Counted from the first letter of the stretch, positions 12,262 to 21,408 are shown. The stretch is 64,000 nt of DNA from an uncultured Prevotella sp. (GCA_900551055.1 URUK01000002.1:145275-209274); one strand, 5' to 3'. Translations and numbers: made by a program. Notes: generated from the sequence alone by a model not told the origin.

Positions 12262-12807
12262 CTACCGTCGGCTGACGTCGTGATAGTCCATCGTGTTGGC
12301 CAACGAGTCGCATTGTCCCGGGGCAAGCCCCCGGAAGGGGTTGCGCCCGTTCCGATGCGCGCAAATGCGCATCAGCGTGTCGCGCTTCTCGGCCAGCAGG
12401 CGGCGGTAAAGCGCGGGCAGGCCGCGCCCATCCGGCGTCGAAATAGCGAACGCTCCGCTCTCGATACGGCAGTTCACGCGCGGCGCGGTTACCACCGTGT
12501 CGTCGATTACAAGACCTATCCTGCGGCCTATGGCCTGCTCCGTCGCGTCAGCCCAGGACTTCTGCTTATGCCTGCATGTCTGCCCGGCAATCATGGGGTA
12601 GCCGAAAACGTTGGTATCAAGCCGCAGGTACATAAACTCCTTCACCGCCAATACGGGGCGCGGGGCTATGCTGTCGGCCCTGCCGGGCGTTATGTGATAC
12701 CAGCCGTTCTCGCGGTGAATGCCCGTCCGCACGCCGCCACCCGCAACGCCCGAAGCCGCCACGGCGGCAATCAGCAGCGTCATTGCAACCAATCTCATTG
12801 CTTTCAT
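12262..12807 (-). CDS. Exported protein resembling the SecD P1-head subdomain
   Basis: The 181-residue protein starts with a signal-peptide-like segment (MKAMRLVAMTLLIAAVAASG; an in-frame Met4 at 12798 is an alternative start). The middle contains IGLVIDDTVVTAPRVNCRIESGAF, which resembles the P1-head subdomain of SecDF, where a similar segment precedes the membrane part of the protein translocation motor. No membrane spans follow here, so it is a stand-alone exported domain. Similar small proteins occur in Bacteroidota, but I know no established function. It runs convergent to queF with 27 bp between the stops, and a well-formed promoter lies just upstream. Confidence 0.75.
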   Translation of the reverse strand: MKAMRLVAMTLLIAAVAASGVAGGGVRTGIHRENGWYHITPGRADSIAPRPVLAVKEFMYLRLDTNVFGYPMIAGQTCRHKQKSWADATEQAIGRRIGLVIDDTVVTAPRVNCRIESGAFAISTPDGRGLPALYRRLLAEKRDTLMRICAHRNGRNPFRGLAPGQCDSLANTMDYHDVSRR

Positions 12808-12831
12808 TTCGTCATAGTTTCATACCGAAAG

Positions 12832-12863
12832 CAAATTTACAGATTTTCCTCTTATACCGCAAA
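12832..12863 (-). promoter_or_regulatory. Promoter of the SecD-P1-head-like gene
   Basis: Read on the minus strand, the -7 box TAAATTTG (12839-12832) follows a TTTG -33 box (12863-12860) with 20 bp between, about 25 bp before the start codon. Confidence 0.75.
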
Positions 12864-12909
12864 TAAAACCGCTTAAATCAGCGGTCGCCGTGGGGTATGT
12901 TCCGATTGA

Positions 12910-12994
12910 CGGCCTTTCGCGTTGTAAAAGACCATCTTTTACACGCTGAAAGGCCATGTTTTACAAGACAAAAGGCCACCTTTTGCAAAGCGGC
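12910..12994. repeat. 22-bp-period palindromic repeat array (copy C)
   Basis: Four units with varied stems, including AAAAGA/TCTTTT and AAAAGG/CCTTTT, lie between two divergent promoters. The tail TTGGCTATCAACAAGTTAC follows. The remainder of 12808-13355 holds these promoters and a long leader but no credible ORF. Confidence 0.85.
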
Positions 12995-13140
12995 TTGTAT
13001 CTTATTGGCTATCAACAAGTTACATAATCACTCTCCAACAACAGCAAAATGCTCAGCCAAAGCTGCCGGACGTGAAGTGGAAACGTTGCTTTTAACATGT
13101 TGAAACATTGTTAACTTCAAGCCATCCGCAGGCAAAATGT

Positions 13141-13171
13141 TGCTTGTCTTACCATAATTTTATAATTTTGC
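13141..13171 (+). promoter_or_regulatory. Promoter of the GLPGLI/barrel operon
   Basis: TTG at 13141-13143 and the -7 box TAATTTTG at 13164-13171 are 20 bp apart. The predicted leader to ATG 13356 is about 180 nt and contains CTTGGAAG (about 13210) able to pair with CTTTCCAAG (about 13277), so it may be structured. Confidence 0.75.
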
Positions 13172-13355
13172 AGCCGGTATCTACAATCAGTGTTGTAGCC
13201 CGACGCATCTTGGAAGTCCATGCACGAGCCTTGCATCACTTGTTTGCAACGCCGAGCGGCTTCTGCTTTTGCAGGCTTTCCAAGCCACTCTGAAATACAG
13301 CTTGCCCGTAGAGGACAGGCTAATTCAACATTATATCATCTTAAACAACAAGCGT

Positions 13356-14258
13356 ATGAAACTGATGTTTTCGGTATTTACCGCTATTCTGTGTGCCCTG
13401 CCGTTGCCTGTGTTGGCGCAACGGGCACGTATGTCAAGCCCTGACGGAGGCATGGACGCATATCCAAAGGTCAGAAAAGAAGTGTATGACACGGCCAAGA
13501 TAGCCGTGTATTATGACCTGAAATACTTGAAAGACAGCACCAAGACCGGCGAATATACCAAGGCGAAAACCGTATTGCAACTGTCTGACAAGTACGCAAA
13601 ATACGGCGATTACCACCAGCTTGTGCTCGACTCATTGGACATATATTTCAATGAAAGCAGGAAGAACAAGCGCAACAAACAAGCCATTGCCCTATGGTAT
13701 GGAGCCATTGAAAAGATAAAATACTTCAACGTAAGCGTTACCGACCTGTCAACATATAAGACGAAAGTCCAGACCTATGACGATATTTATAACTTTGAAT
13801 ATACTTTTGAACCGCGCATCGACTGGAGTTTAGTGCCTGGCGATACCGTGATAGGCGGCATAAGGTGCAAGAAAGCGACATGCCGCTATGCCGGAAGGGA
13901 CTACACCGCGTGGTACGCTGACAGCATACCGCTGCCCTACGGGCCGTACATCTTCAACGGACTGCCCGGCCTTGTAATCGACATACGCGACAAAAAGGAC
14001 AACTGGGTGTTCACATACGCCGGTATGGAAAACGCCCATTCGTTCCGCGACATGTATCTTTATAAAAAGGATTTTTGGGGAAAATTGAGAAAGGTAAGCC
14101 GTGAAGAAGCACTTACTTCAAGCCGTAACGACATAGAAAACTTTGACAATCTTTTTATTGAAACGGCAAAAGTCAAGGTCTACAGGAATGGCAAATGGTT
14201 TACGCCTGAAGCCAACAACCCCCGCCGTCCGAGCAACATGCTTGAGCTGGAATGGTAA
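13356..14258 (+). CDS. GLPGLI family protein
   Basis: The 300-residue exported protein has a clear signal peptide after ATG 13356 (MKLMFSVFTAILCALPLPVLAQ). The frame is open back to 13269, but that extension would place non-signal residues in front of the signal. The defining motif is FNGLPGLVIDIRDKKDNWVF at about residue 205-225. GLPGLI proteins are Bacteroidota-specific, exported and of unknown function, and are often next to a carboxypeptidase-regulatory-domain barrel protein. Here the stop overlaps the start of exactly such a gene by seven bases, so the two are translationally coupled and probably act together at the cell envelope. Confidence 0.9.
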   Translation: MKLMFSVFTAILCALPLPVLAQRARMSSPDGGMDAYPKVRKEVYDTAKIAVYYDLKYLKDSTKTGEYTKAKTVLQLSDKYAKYGDYHQLVLDSLDIYFNESRKNKRNKQAIALWYGAIEKIKYFNVSVTDLSTYKTKVQTYDDIYNFEYTFEPRIDWSLVPGDTVIGGIRCKKATCRYAGRDYTAWYADSIPLPYGPYIFNGLPGLVIDIRDKKDNWVFTYAGMENAHSFRDMYLYKKDFWGKLRKVSREEALTSSRNDIENFDNLFIETAKVKVYRNGKWFTPEANNPRRPSNMLELEW

Positions 14259-16825
14259 AACGCCTTGTTATATTATTGCTTTCCGCCCTGTTTCCGTGCG
14301 CATACGCCATGGCGCAAGGCGATAAAACGATGTTCACCGGAACTGTAACAAACGGCGAGGGGAAGGCCGTAGGCAACGTCACGTGCAAGCTGCTCGACGG
14401 CAAGGACTCGCTGCTGGCTTACGCGCTGACAAAGAGTGACGGCACGTACAGGCTTGAGTCCGTGCCCGAAGGGCGGCAGATAGAGTTCGCATTCCTCGGT
14501 TACGAGACGCTGCGCACGCCCCTGCAAGAGGGCAGGACGCGGTATGAAGCACGGCTGGAGCGCACCGCCGTGGAGCTTGAAAACGTCACCGTGACCGCCG
14601 ACCCGATAACGCGGCGCAAGGATACGCTGCTATATAACGTGGACGCTTTCCGCCAGGAGCAAGACCGCAGCATAGAAGACGTGCTGAAGCGGATGCCCGG
14701 CATAGAGGTGAGCGACGACGGACAGATAAGCTATCAGGGCAAAGCCATAAACAAGGTGAACATCGAAGGGCTTGACCTTATGGGCGGACAATACAACCAA
14801 GCCACGCAAAACATGCCGGCGGAGGCCGTGGCCCAGGTGCAGATTATGGAACGCAACCAGCCCATAAAGGCCCTCGAAGGCCGCATGAACAACGACCGCG
14901 CCACGCTCAACCTGAAACTGAAGAAGGGCTACAAGGCGCGCCCCTTCGGCGAAGTGGAGGGCGGAATAGGCGGCAGTCCCACGGCATGGGACAACCACCT
15001 GACGGCCATCAACATAAACAAGAAGAACCAACTGCTGCTTACCGGGCGGATGAACAACAGCGGAATGAGCCTTGAAAGCCTTACGCGCAGCATGGACAAC
15101 TACACCGGGATGTACGCCATGGAGCCGCTGCCACAGCCGTTCCTCTATTCGCCTACGGCGCAGACACCGCCCGTGTCGCGGCTGTATTACCTTAGGAACA
15201 AGTCATATTACGCCGGACTGAACTACCTGCACGCCTTCACCCAGGAACAAACGCTGCGCCTGAACGTGCTCTACTACCGCGACCACAGCCTTGATCGCGA
15301 CAGCACTTTCAACCGATATACAACGGGAGAGGACACCGTCGCCATATTCGAGAACAACGACATACACGACAAACAGGAACTTCTTAAGGGCGCATTGCGC
15401 TATGAGCTGAACTCCAAAAGGCTGTACCTCACGGAAGAAGCGCAGGCCATGCTCGGCCTTGGCAACGCCCTGAACCGGGGCGGAAGCAACCTCGGCACAC
15501 TGCAGGAGGGCGTAAGGCGCAGGCAGTATTACGTGCAGAACGTGCTCGAAGCCACCGTAAACACCAACACGCTGCTGTTCGACGTGTCGTCAATCGTCCG
15601 CTTTTACGGTTCACGTGAACGGCTCGGAGTAACCTTCGACGGCGGCAACGGCGACGCGGATTACGCCGTAAGGCTGCGCAACCTGTTCACGCGCAACCGC
15701 ATAGGCACCAACTTCGGCCTCTTGGGAGGCAGCCTGAGCCTTGGCTATATCATGGAATACAAACGCAACTCGGCCAGCGGCGGCGGAGCGGAAGGCAAAT
15801 GGCTGAGCAGTTATTGGCTGCATACCTTGGAGCCGCAATACGAACTCACCCTTCCCGGCGGCACGCTTACGCTCACCCTTCCGCTTGAATACATCTCGTA
15901 TTCCAGCCCCCGGCGCGGCGTAAAAACACGCAAAGTGATGTTCTCGCCGATGCTCGACATCGACTACAGGCTCGGCACAATGGCGACAATCGACCTGAAC
16001 ATAGGCGTAAACCGCAACGCCGACACGCGGACGACACCCTTCGGCGACGCCATGGCCAACAACTACCGAACCGTAACCTTGGGCACTGACAGCATGTCGT
16101 TCAGCCGCACCGCCATGGCCGGAGCGCGCCTGTCGTGGCTCAACACGGCCACTATGCTGTCGTGGAACGTATACGTTGGCTGGCAGCAGGAGAAGGCCGA
16201 CCGCCATTACAGCTACCTTTACGCAGGCGACATGACCGTGATTTTGCCCGTATGGCGTGACAACAGGCGCACGTCATGGAGCGCGGCGGCCAATGTGAAA
16301 AAGGTGTTCCGCAGCACAAGGCTCACCCTGAGGGGCACTTGCAGCTATTCATACAACAAGGCGTTGGCCTCGCAGAACGGCACGGAAGGCTACCTGCGGT
16401 ACAGCGCGGCAAGCGTGCAGGCTGGCGCGTCGTGGGACAAGCTGAGCTGGATTGCGGCCGACCTCGCCTGCGCGGGCAACATTACGTGGAAACGCCGCGA
16501 CGTTTTCTCGCCCTCGAACAACGTCCTGAAGAACGCATACTGCTCGCTGCGGCTCGACTTCATGCCGTCGGCCAAGCTCCGGATATACGCCGATGCAGCC
16601 GGGACAACCTGCGAGATAACCCACGGGCGTTACTCCACCGACTTCTTTGTAAACGCCGGAGCACGCATGGAAGTGATGAAAACGCTTGCTTTCACGCTTT
16701 CGGCCGTCAACCTGCTCAACCGCAAAAGCTACGGGACATCCGCCTACCGGGGCTCGAACTACAGCTATTTCAGCGTGCCGTTGAGGGGCAGGACGGTCAT
16801 GTTCAGCGCAACGCTGAAGTTCTGA
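14252..16825 (+). CDS. TonB-dependent-receptor-like outer membrane protein with carboxypeptidase-regulatory-like domain
   Basis: The 857-residue protein has a signal peptide (MVKRLVILLLSALFPCAYAMAQ), then a carboxypeptidase-regulatory-like beta sandwich (about 25-105), a plug-like domain with the segment IEDVLKRMPGIEVSDDGQI (about 145-165), and a long C-terminal region of alternating strands ending in a hydrophobic residue plus Phe, typical of outer membrane barrels. It is shorter than SusC proteins and no SusD partner is nearby, so it is not a standard glycan importer. It overlaps the GLPGLI gene and is likely its partner. The transported or bound ligand is unknown. Confidence 0.85.
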   Translation: MVKRLVILLLSALFPCAYAMAQGDKTMFTGTVTNGEGKAVGNVTCKLLDGKDSLLAYALTKSDGTYRLESVPEGRQIEFAFLGYETLRTPLQEGRTRYEARLERTAVELENVTVTADPITRRKDTLLYNVDAFRQEQDRSIEDVLKRMPGIEVSDDGQISYQGKAINKVNIEGLDLMGGQYNQATQNMPAEAVAQVQIMERNQPIKALEGRMNNDRATLNLKLKKGYKARPFGEVEGGIGGSPTAWDNHLTAININKKNQLLLTGRMNNSGMSLESLTRSMDNYTGMYAMEPLPQPFLYSPTAQTPPVSRLYYLRNKSYYAGLNYLHAFTQEQTLRLNVLYYRDHSLDRDSTFNRYTTGEDTVAIFENNDIHDKQELLKGALRYELNSKRLYLTEEAQAMLGLGNALNRGGSNLGTLQEGVRRRQYYVQNVLEATVNTNTLLFDVSSIVRFYGSRERLGVTFDGGNGDADYAVRLRNLFTRNRIGTNFGLLGGSLSLGYIMEYKRNSASGGGAEGKWLSSYWLHTLEPQYELTLPGGTLTLTLPLEYISYSSPRRGVKTRKVMFSPMLDIDYRLGTMATIDLNIGVNRNADTRTTPFGDAMANNYRTVTLGTDSMSFSRTAMAGARLSWLNTATMLSWNVYVGWQQEKADRHYSYLYAGDMTVILPVWRDNRRTSWSAAANVKKVFRSTRLTLRGTCSYSYNKALASQNGTEGYLRYSAASVQAGASWDKLSWIAADLACAGNITWKRRDVFSPSNNVLKNAYCSLRLDFMPSAKLRIYADAAGTTCEITHGRYSTDFFVNAGARMEVMKTLAFTLSAVNLLNRKSYGTSAYRGSNYSYFSVPLRGRTVMFSATLKF

Positions 16826-16883
16826 TACGGCCGTCAAGCCAACAATAAAACAGCAAACAGAAAGACAGGCATTAGCCAGGCGC

Positions 16884-16979
16884 TTTGCAAAAGGTGGCCT
16901 TTCGCATTGTAAAAGGCCACCTTTTGCACGCCAAAAGAGCACCTTTTGCAAGGCAAAACACGGTCTTTTACAAAGCGGC
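16884..16979. repeat. 22-bp-period palindromic repeat array (copy D)
   Basis: Four units follow the barrel-gene stop, with AAAGGTGGCCTTT, AAAAGGCCACCTTTT and two more degenerate stems. The next 200 bp hold a promoter and leader but no gene I can support. Confidence 0.85.
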
Positions 16980-17182
16980 ATTCCTACCGTTGGAAATCAA
17001 GCATATACATACGCCAAAAACAAAAGTCCGCTTTCAGATTGTAACCTTCCGTAACCCCTCTGTTTGCGAGGTATGTTTTACAAAACGTAAGGAGCGGAGG
17101 CGATTTTTAGTTAAAAATCATTTCAAAGGGCGAAAGGCGCACAAAAAAAGGCGGCAAACGTTTTTCTGTTCGGAAAAATTCC

Positions 17183-17190
17183 TATTTTTG
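17183..17190 (+). promoter_or_regulatory. Promoter -7 box of the OadA-like gene
   Basis: TATTTTTG stands 63 bp before ATG 17254. The leader contains a CATGCCCC/GGGG-CATG hairpin near 17212-17236. Confidence 0.6.
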
Positions 17191-17253
17191 CAACCAAGAA
17201 GTCTAATGTCTACATGCCCCCGGAAGGGGACATGCAACCTAAAAAATCTGATT

Positions 17254-19035
17254 ATGAAAAAGAAAATCCAATTCAGTCTCGTCTATCGCGACATGTGGCA
17301 GTCTTCAGGCAAGTTCCAGCCACTAAAAGACCAGCTCGAGCGCATCGCCCCGGCCATCATCGACATGGGGTGCTTCTCGCGCGTTGAGACCAACGGAGGC
17401 GCCTTCGAGCAGGTGAACCTGCTTGCCGGCGAAAACCCCAACGACGCGGTAAGGGCTTTCTGCAAGCCCTTCAACGAAGTGGGCATAAAGACACACATGC
17501 TCGACAGGGGACTGAACGCGCTGCGCATGTACCCCGTGCCCGACGACGTGCGCCGGCTGATGTACCGCGTGAAGCACGCACAGGGTGTCGACATACCGCG
17601 TATATTCTGCGGACTGAACGACGTGCGCAACATCATACCCAGCATAAAATGGGCGCTCGAGGCCGGCATGACGCCGCAGGCGACGCTCTGCATCACGACG
17701 TCGCCAATACACACGGTGGAATACTACAGCGGCATAGCCGACCAGCTGATTGAGGCCGGCGCTACCGAAATATGCCTCAAGGACATGGCCGGCATAGGCC
17801 AGCCCGCAATGCTCGGCAAGCTGACCAAGGCAATAAAGACGAAGCACCCCGACGTAATAATACAGTATCACGGCCACTCGGGACCGGGCCTCTCGATGGC
17901 GTCGATACTCGAAGTGTGCGAGAACGGCGGCGACGTTATCGACACGGCCATCGAGCCTTTGTCATGGGGAAAGGTGCATCCGGACATCATCTCCGTGCAG
18001 AGCATGCTGAAGAACGAGGGCTTCGAGGTGGCCGAAATCAACATGAACGCATACATGCGCGCAAGGACGCTGACGCAAGAGTTCATCGACGACTGGCTGG
18101 GCTACTTCATCAACCCGGGCAACAAGCTGATGAGTTCGCTGCTCTTGGGCTGCGGACTGCCTGGCGGAATGATGGGAAGCATGATGGCCGACCTGGCCGG
18201 AGTGCACCGCTCTATCAACTCGATACTGAAGGCCAAAGGGCAGCCCGAGCTGTCGACGGACGACCTTCTCGTAAAGCTTTTCGACGAAGTGGCTTACGTA
18301 TGGCCGCGCGTAGGCTACCCGCCACTCGTGACACCGTTCTCGCAATACGTCAAGAACATAGCCCTGCTGAACCTGCTCACCATGGCGCAGGGCAAGGGAC
18401 GCTTCGTGATGATGGACGACTCGATGTGGGGAATGATACTCGGGAAGAGCGGAAAGATACCCGGAGAGATAGACCCCGAACTCGTGGAGCTGGCAAAAAA
18501 GCAGGGACGCGAATTCACAGACGCCGACCCGCACACGCTCGTTTCCGACGCACTGGACGACTTCCGCAAGGAAATGGACGAGAACGGATGGGAATACGGA
18601 CAGGACGACGAGGAGCTGTTCGAGCTCGCAATGCACCCGGAGCAGTACCGCGACTACAAGAGCGGAGCGGCGAAAAAACGCTTCCTGGCCGACCTGCAGA
18701 AGGCCAAGGACGCGAAACTGGGCGCTACGCTGAAGCCGGAAGACATCGCGGCGTTCAAGCATGCGAAGGCCGACGCGATAGTATCGCCGTGCAAGGGCCA
18801 GGTGTTCTTCGACTTCGAAGGCGGCAGCGAGTGCACCCCGTGCCTTGAGCCGTACATAGGCCAGCACTACAAGGAGGGCGAGACGTTCTGCTACATACAT
18901 ACTCCCTGGGGCGAGTTCGAGGCCATACCGGCGGCGCTCGGCGGCAAGCTGGTCGAGATTGCGGCCAAGCAAGGCTCGCGAGTGAACCGCGGCGACGTCA
19001 TCGCCTACATCGAAAGGGACTGGATTAATGCGTAA
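17254..19035 (+). CDS. Oxaloacetate decarboxylase alpha / pyruvate carboxylase B-like carboxyltransferase with a lysine-less biotinyl-like domain
   Basis: The frame opens at 16885 but that region is repeat array and promoter; ATG 17254 after the promoter gives 593 residues. The N-terminal two thirds is a carboxyltransferase TIM barrel of the OadA/PycB type, with the metal and substrate motifs CLKDMAGIG (Lys176) and YHGHSGPG (His206, His208). The first motif is divergent (RDMWQSSGKF rather than RDAHQS). The C-terminal 80 residues fold-match a biotinyl domain (KGQVFF, then GGKLVEIAAKQG and RGDVIAYIE), but the position of the usual AMKM biotinylation site reads TPWGE (550-554), with no lysine. 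The protein may use biotin on another subunit or do different chemistry. No partner subunits adjoin it. Confidence 0.8.
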   Translation: MKKKIQFSLVYRDMWQSSGKFQPLKDQLERIAPAIIDMGCFSRVETNGGAFEQVNLLAGENPNDAVRAFCKPFNEVGIKTHMLDRGLNALRMYPVPDDVRRLMYRVKHAQGVDIPRIFCGLNDVRNIIPSIKWALEAGMTPQATLCITTSPIHTVEYYSGIADQLIEAGATEICLKDMAGIGQPAMLGKLTKAIKTKHPDVIIQYHGHSGPGLSMASILEVCENGGDVIDTAIEPLSWGKVHPDIISVQSMLKNEGFEVAEINMNAYMRARTLTQEFIDDWLGYFINPGNKLMSSLLLGCGLPGGMMGSMMADLAGVHRSINSILKAKGQPELSTDDLLVKLFDEVAYVWPRVGYPPLVTPFSQYVKNIALLNLLTMAQGKGRFVMMDDSMWGMILGKSGKIPGEIDPELVELAKKQGREFTDADPHTLVSDALDDFRKEMDENGWEYGQDDEELFELAMHPEQYRDYKSGAAKKRFLADLQKAKDAKLGATLKPEDIAAFKHAKADAIVSPCKGQVFFDFEGGSECTPCLEPYIGQHYKEGETFCYIHTPWGEFEAIPAALGGKLVEIAAKQGSRVNRGDVIAYIERDWINA

Positions 19036-19042
19036 ACTAAAA

Positions 19043-19136
19043 GTAAAAAGGTAAAAAAGTAAAAAGGTAAAAATGTGGGAATGTGAAAAGAAAACATAGT
19101 CGCACTTTTTACCTTTTTACTTTTTTACCTTTTTAC
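19043..19136. repeat. Long inverted repeat with GGTAAAAA-type arms
   Basis: The arms 19043-19073 and 19106-19136 are 31 bp and perfectly complementary. The element fills the space from just after the carboxyltransferase stop to 13 bp before the HD-gene start. Confidence 0.9.
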
Positions 19137-19149
19137 CCTTTCATAAATT

Positions 19150-19686
19150 ATGGATTACCAATCAATAATCGACAAGTACTACAAGGGCAACGGCAAGCTG
19201 AAAGACATACTGCTGCGGCACAGCAAGGCCGTGGCCGAGAAGGCGCTGGCCATAGCCGACGCCCACCCGGAGCTGCATCTTGACCGCCGGTTCATCATCG
19301 AGGCGGCAATGGTTCACGACATCGGCATCATCAAGACCGACGCTCCCGACATACAGTGCTTCGGCGCGGAGCCGTACATACGCCACGGAGTGATGGGCGC
19401 GGAGATGATGAGGGCGGAGGGTTTTCCGCTCCACGCCCGGGTGTGCGAACGCCACACAGGCGCCGGGCTGTCGCTGAAGGAGATTGAGGAGCAGCACCTT
19501 CCGCTGCCGCACGAAGACCTGCTGCCCGAGACTTTGGAGGAGAAAGTAATCTGCTACGCCGACAAGTTCTTCTCGAAAACAAAGCTCGACCGCGAGAAAA
19601 CGCTTGAGCAGGCCGAGCGCAGCGTGGCAAAACACGGCGAGGAAGGCCTGCGGCGGTTTAGAGAAATGGAAAAAATCTTTGAATGA
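19150..19686 (+). CDS. HD-domain phosphohydrolase
   Basis: The 178-residue soluble protein carries an HD domain over most of its length. Metal-binding residues are visible as the early His in LLRHSKAVA, the HD pair His56-Asp57 in MVHDIGI, the later RHGVMGAEMM and ERHTGAGL histidines, and an Asp in YADKFFSK. Members related to this form act on nucleotides or other phosphoesters, but the substrate here cannot be predicted. Both flanks are long hairpin elements of the GGTAAAAA type, so its link to the upstream carboxyltransferase as an operon is uncertain. Confidence 0.85.
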   Translation: MDYQSIIDKYYKGNGKLKDILLRHSKAVAEKALAIADAHPELHLDRRFIIEAAMVHDIGIIKTDAPDIQCFGAEPYIRHGVMGAEMMRAEGFPLHARVCERHTGAGLSLKEIEEQHLPLPHEDLLPETLEEKVICYADKFFSKTKLDREKTLEQAERSVAKHGEEGLRRFREMEKIFE

Positions 19687-19694
19687 AGGGTAGA

Positions 19695-19826
19695 GAAAAA
19701 GGTAAAAAGGTAAAAAAGTAGAAAGGTAAAAAAGTAGAAAGATAAAAAGGGTAAAACGCTGCAACTTGCAAATATTGCCAACATTTCACCTTTTTACTTT
19801 TTTACCTTTTTACCTTTCCACCTTTA
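19695..19826. repeat. Imperfect long inverted repeat with GGTAAAAA-type arms
   Basis: It lies between the convergent HD and DUF362 genes, arms about 40 bp with several mismatches. It is placed where a bidirectional terminator would be. Confidence 0.75.
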
Positions 19827-20972
19827 TCTTACTCTCACAACTTCGTACCGCCTGCTGCCCAGCCCTATTTTCTCGGCGTGAGCGAGGCACGACTTGTACT
19901 CGGTGTTGGGGTTGGCGTTGTCGAAGTGGTCGTGATGGTCGCAGAAGCCGGGGGCGGCCATGTGCTCTGTAAGCTGCGTGCCGGGCAGGGGCGCCTGCTT
20001 GAGACATGCGTCCACACAAGCCTGGTCGAGCGCCAAGGGGTCGGTCGAAGCGAACATGCCAAGGTCGGGAAGTATGGGCACGTCATTGCCCGAATGGCAG
20101 TCGCACAGCGGCGAAACGTCGCACACTATGGAGACATGGAACTGCGGACGGCCGGCCACTACGGCCTTGGTGTACTCCGCCATGCGGCAGTTAAGGTCCT
20201 TCACCGAAGCGTCGTTGGCGAACGATATGGCGTCGAAGTTGCAAGCCCCGATGCAGCGTCCGCAGCCTACGCAGTTGTCCTGGTTTATCGACATCTTCCT
20301 CTTTTCCGCGTCAAAAACAAGGCCGTTGTTGGCACATTCGGCCATGCAGCGGCGGCATCCGCGGCACGCCTCCTGGTCGATTACCGGCTTGCCGTTGCAG
20401 TGCTGCTCCTTCTTGCCTGCCCTTGAGCCGCAGCCCATGCCGATGTTCTTGATGGCTCCGCCAAAGCCAGCCATCTCGTGACCCTTGAAATGGGTGAGCG
20501 ATATGAACACGTCGGCATCCATCACGGCGCGGCCTATCTTGGCCGCCCTGACATATTCGCCGCCCTCTACGGGCACTTCAATGTCGTCAGTGCCCTTGAG
20601 GCCGTCGCCAATGATTACGGGGCAGCCCACGGTAAGCGGCGTAAAGCCGTTCTCCCATGCGCAGTAAAGATGCTCTATGGCGTTCTTGCGGCTGCCGGGA
20701 TAAAGCGTGTTGCAGTCGGTGAGGAACGGCTTTCCGCCCAGCTGCTTCACCACGTCAACCACGGCGCTGGCGTAGTTTGGCCGCAGGAAACTCATGTTGC
20801 CCAGCTCGCCGAAGTGCATCTTTATGGCGACAAACTTGCCGTCCATGTCTATTTTGTCAATGCCGGCGGCCTTGATAAGCCTTTTCAGCTTGTCGGCGCG
20901 TCCCTCGTCGGGGCGGCAGCGGAAGTCGGTGAAATACACCTTCGATGTAGTTTGCGTTTCGTTCATAGTCAT
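19824..20972 (-). CDS. DUF362 domain protein with two 4Fe-4S ferredoxin motifs
   Basis: The 382-residue protein has a DUF362 region (about 10-190 and 250-370) interrupted by a ferredoxin insert. The two cluster motifs are CRGCRRCMAEC and CVGCGRCIGAC, each followed by the usual downstream spacing. There is no signal peptide, so it is cytosolic. DUF362 proteins are iron-sulfur proteins of unsettled role; a redox function is the most that can be said. It is transcribed from its own promoter and converges on the HD gene. Confidence 0.88.
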   Translation of the reverse strand: MTMNETQTTSKVYFTDFRCRPDEGRADKLKRLIKAAGIDKIDMDGKFVAIKMHFGELGNMSFLRPNYASAVVDVVKQLGGKPFLTDCNTLYPGSRKNAIEHLYCAWENGFTPLTVGCPVIIGDGLKGTDDIEVPVEGGEYVRAAKIGRAVMDADVFISLTHFKGHEMAGFGGAIKNIGMGCGSRAGKKEQHCNGKPVIDQEACRGCRRCMAECANNGLVFDAEKRKMSINQDNCVGCGRCIGACNFDAISFANDASVKDLNCRMAEYTKAVVAGRPQFHVSIVCDVSPLCDCHSGNDVPILPDLGMFASTDPLALDQACVDACLKQAPLPGTQLTEHMAAPGFCDHHDHFDNANPNTEYKSCLAHAEKIGLGSRRYEVVRVR

Positions 20973-21026
20973 ATTGCTTGTTCGTTATGTCTTTGTATCA
21001 CAGTGGGCGCAATGCCTTTCAGCGTG

Positions 21027-21034
21027 CGAAGTTA
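21027..21034 (-). promoter_or_regulatory. Promoter -7 box of the DUF362 gene
   Basis: TAACTTCG on the minus strand, one base from consensus, about 55 bp before the start codon. Confidence 0.5.
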
Positions 21035-21111
21035 GTCATTTTTCCCGACATTCACCCCTACCCAGCCACGATATTGCCATTCTTTTACTGACGGATGCTG
21101 TGCAGCCGCAT

Positions 21112-21200
21112 TGCGAAAGGCTGCCTTTTACACGCCAAAAGGCCGTCAACCGCACGCCAAAAGGCCACCTTTTGCAAGGTAAAAGGCGGCATATTGGAAA
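21112..21200. repeat. 22-bp-period palindromic repeat array (copy E)
   Basis: Four units between divergent genes. The tail reads ACGCGCTGACTGCCAGACTG then TTAC, matching the tail at copy G. The rest of 20973-21408 holds two promoters only. Confidence 0.85.
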
Positions 21201-21385
21201 CGCGCTGACTGCCAGACTGTTACCTGACAGGCCGGAATGGCTGCAAGAAAGGACGCCTGACATGCCACGGCACACGGCCTGACGGCCCTGCGAGGAACGT
21301 CAAGCACCGCCTCCCCGGCATCAGCCAAAAAGTTAAAATAACAAGAAAAAAATGCCTGATGGCATATAATTAGGTTTTAATTCCG

Positions 21386-21393
21386 TAAATTTG
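21386..21393 (+). promoter_or_regulatory. Promoter -7 box of the lptD-like gene
   Basis: TAAATTTG ends 15 bp before ATG 21409, so the transcript would have a leader of only about 10 nt. This also excludes the TTG start at 21391, which overlaps the box. Confidence 0.7.
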
Positions 21394-21408
21394 CACCCTG
21401 CATTTGCA

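Noticed and set aside
14252..16825. Barrel protein considered as a SusC glycan importer
   Set aside because: No SusD partner is present, it is shorter than SusC, and it is coupled to GLPGLI instead.
16885..17253. N-terminal extension of the carboxyltransferase
   Set aside because: The extra codons cover a repeat array, a promoter box and a leader hairpin; the family N-terminus begins at ATG 17254.
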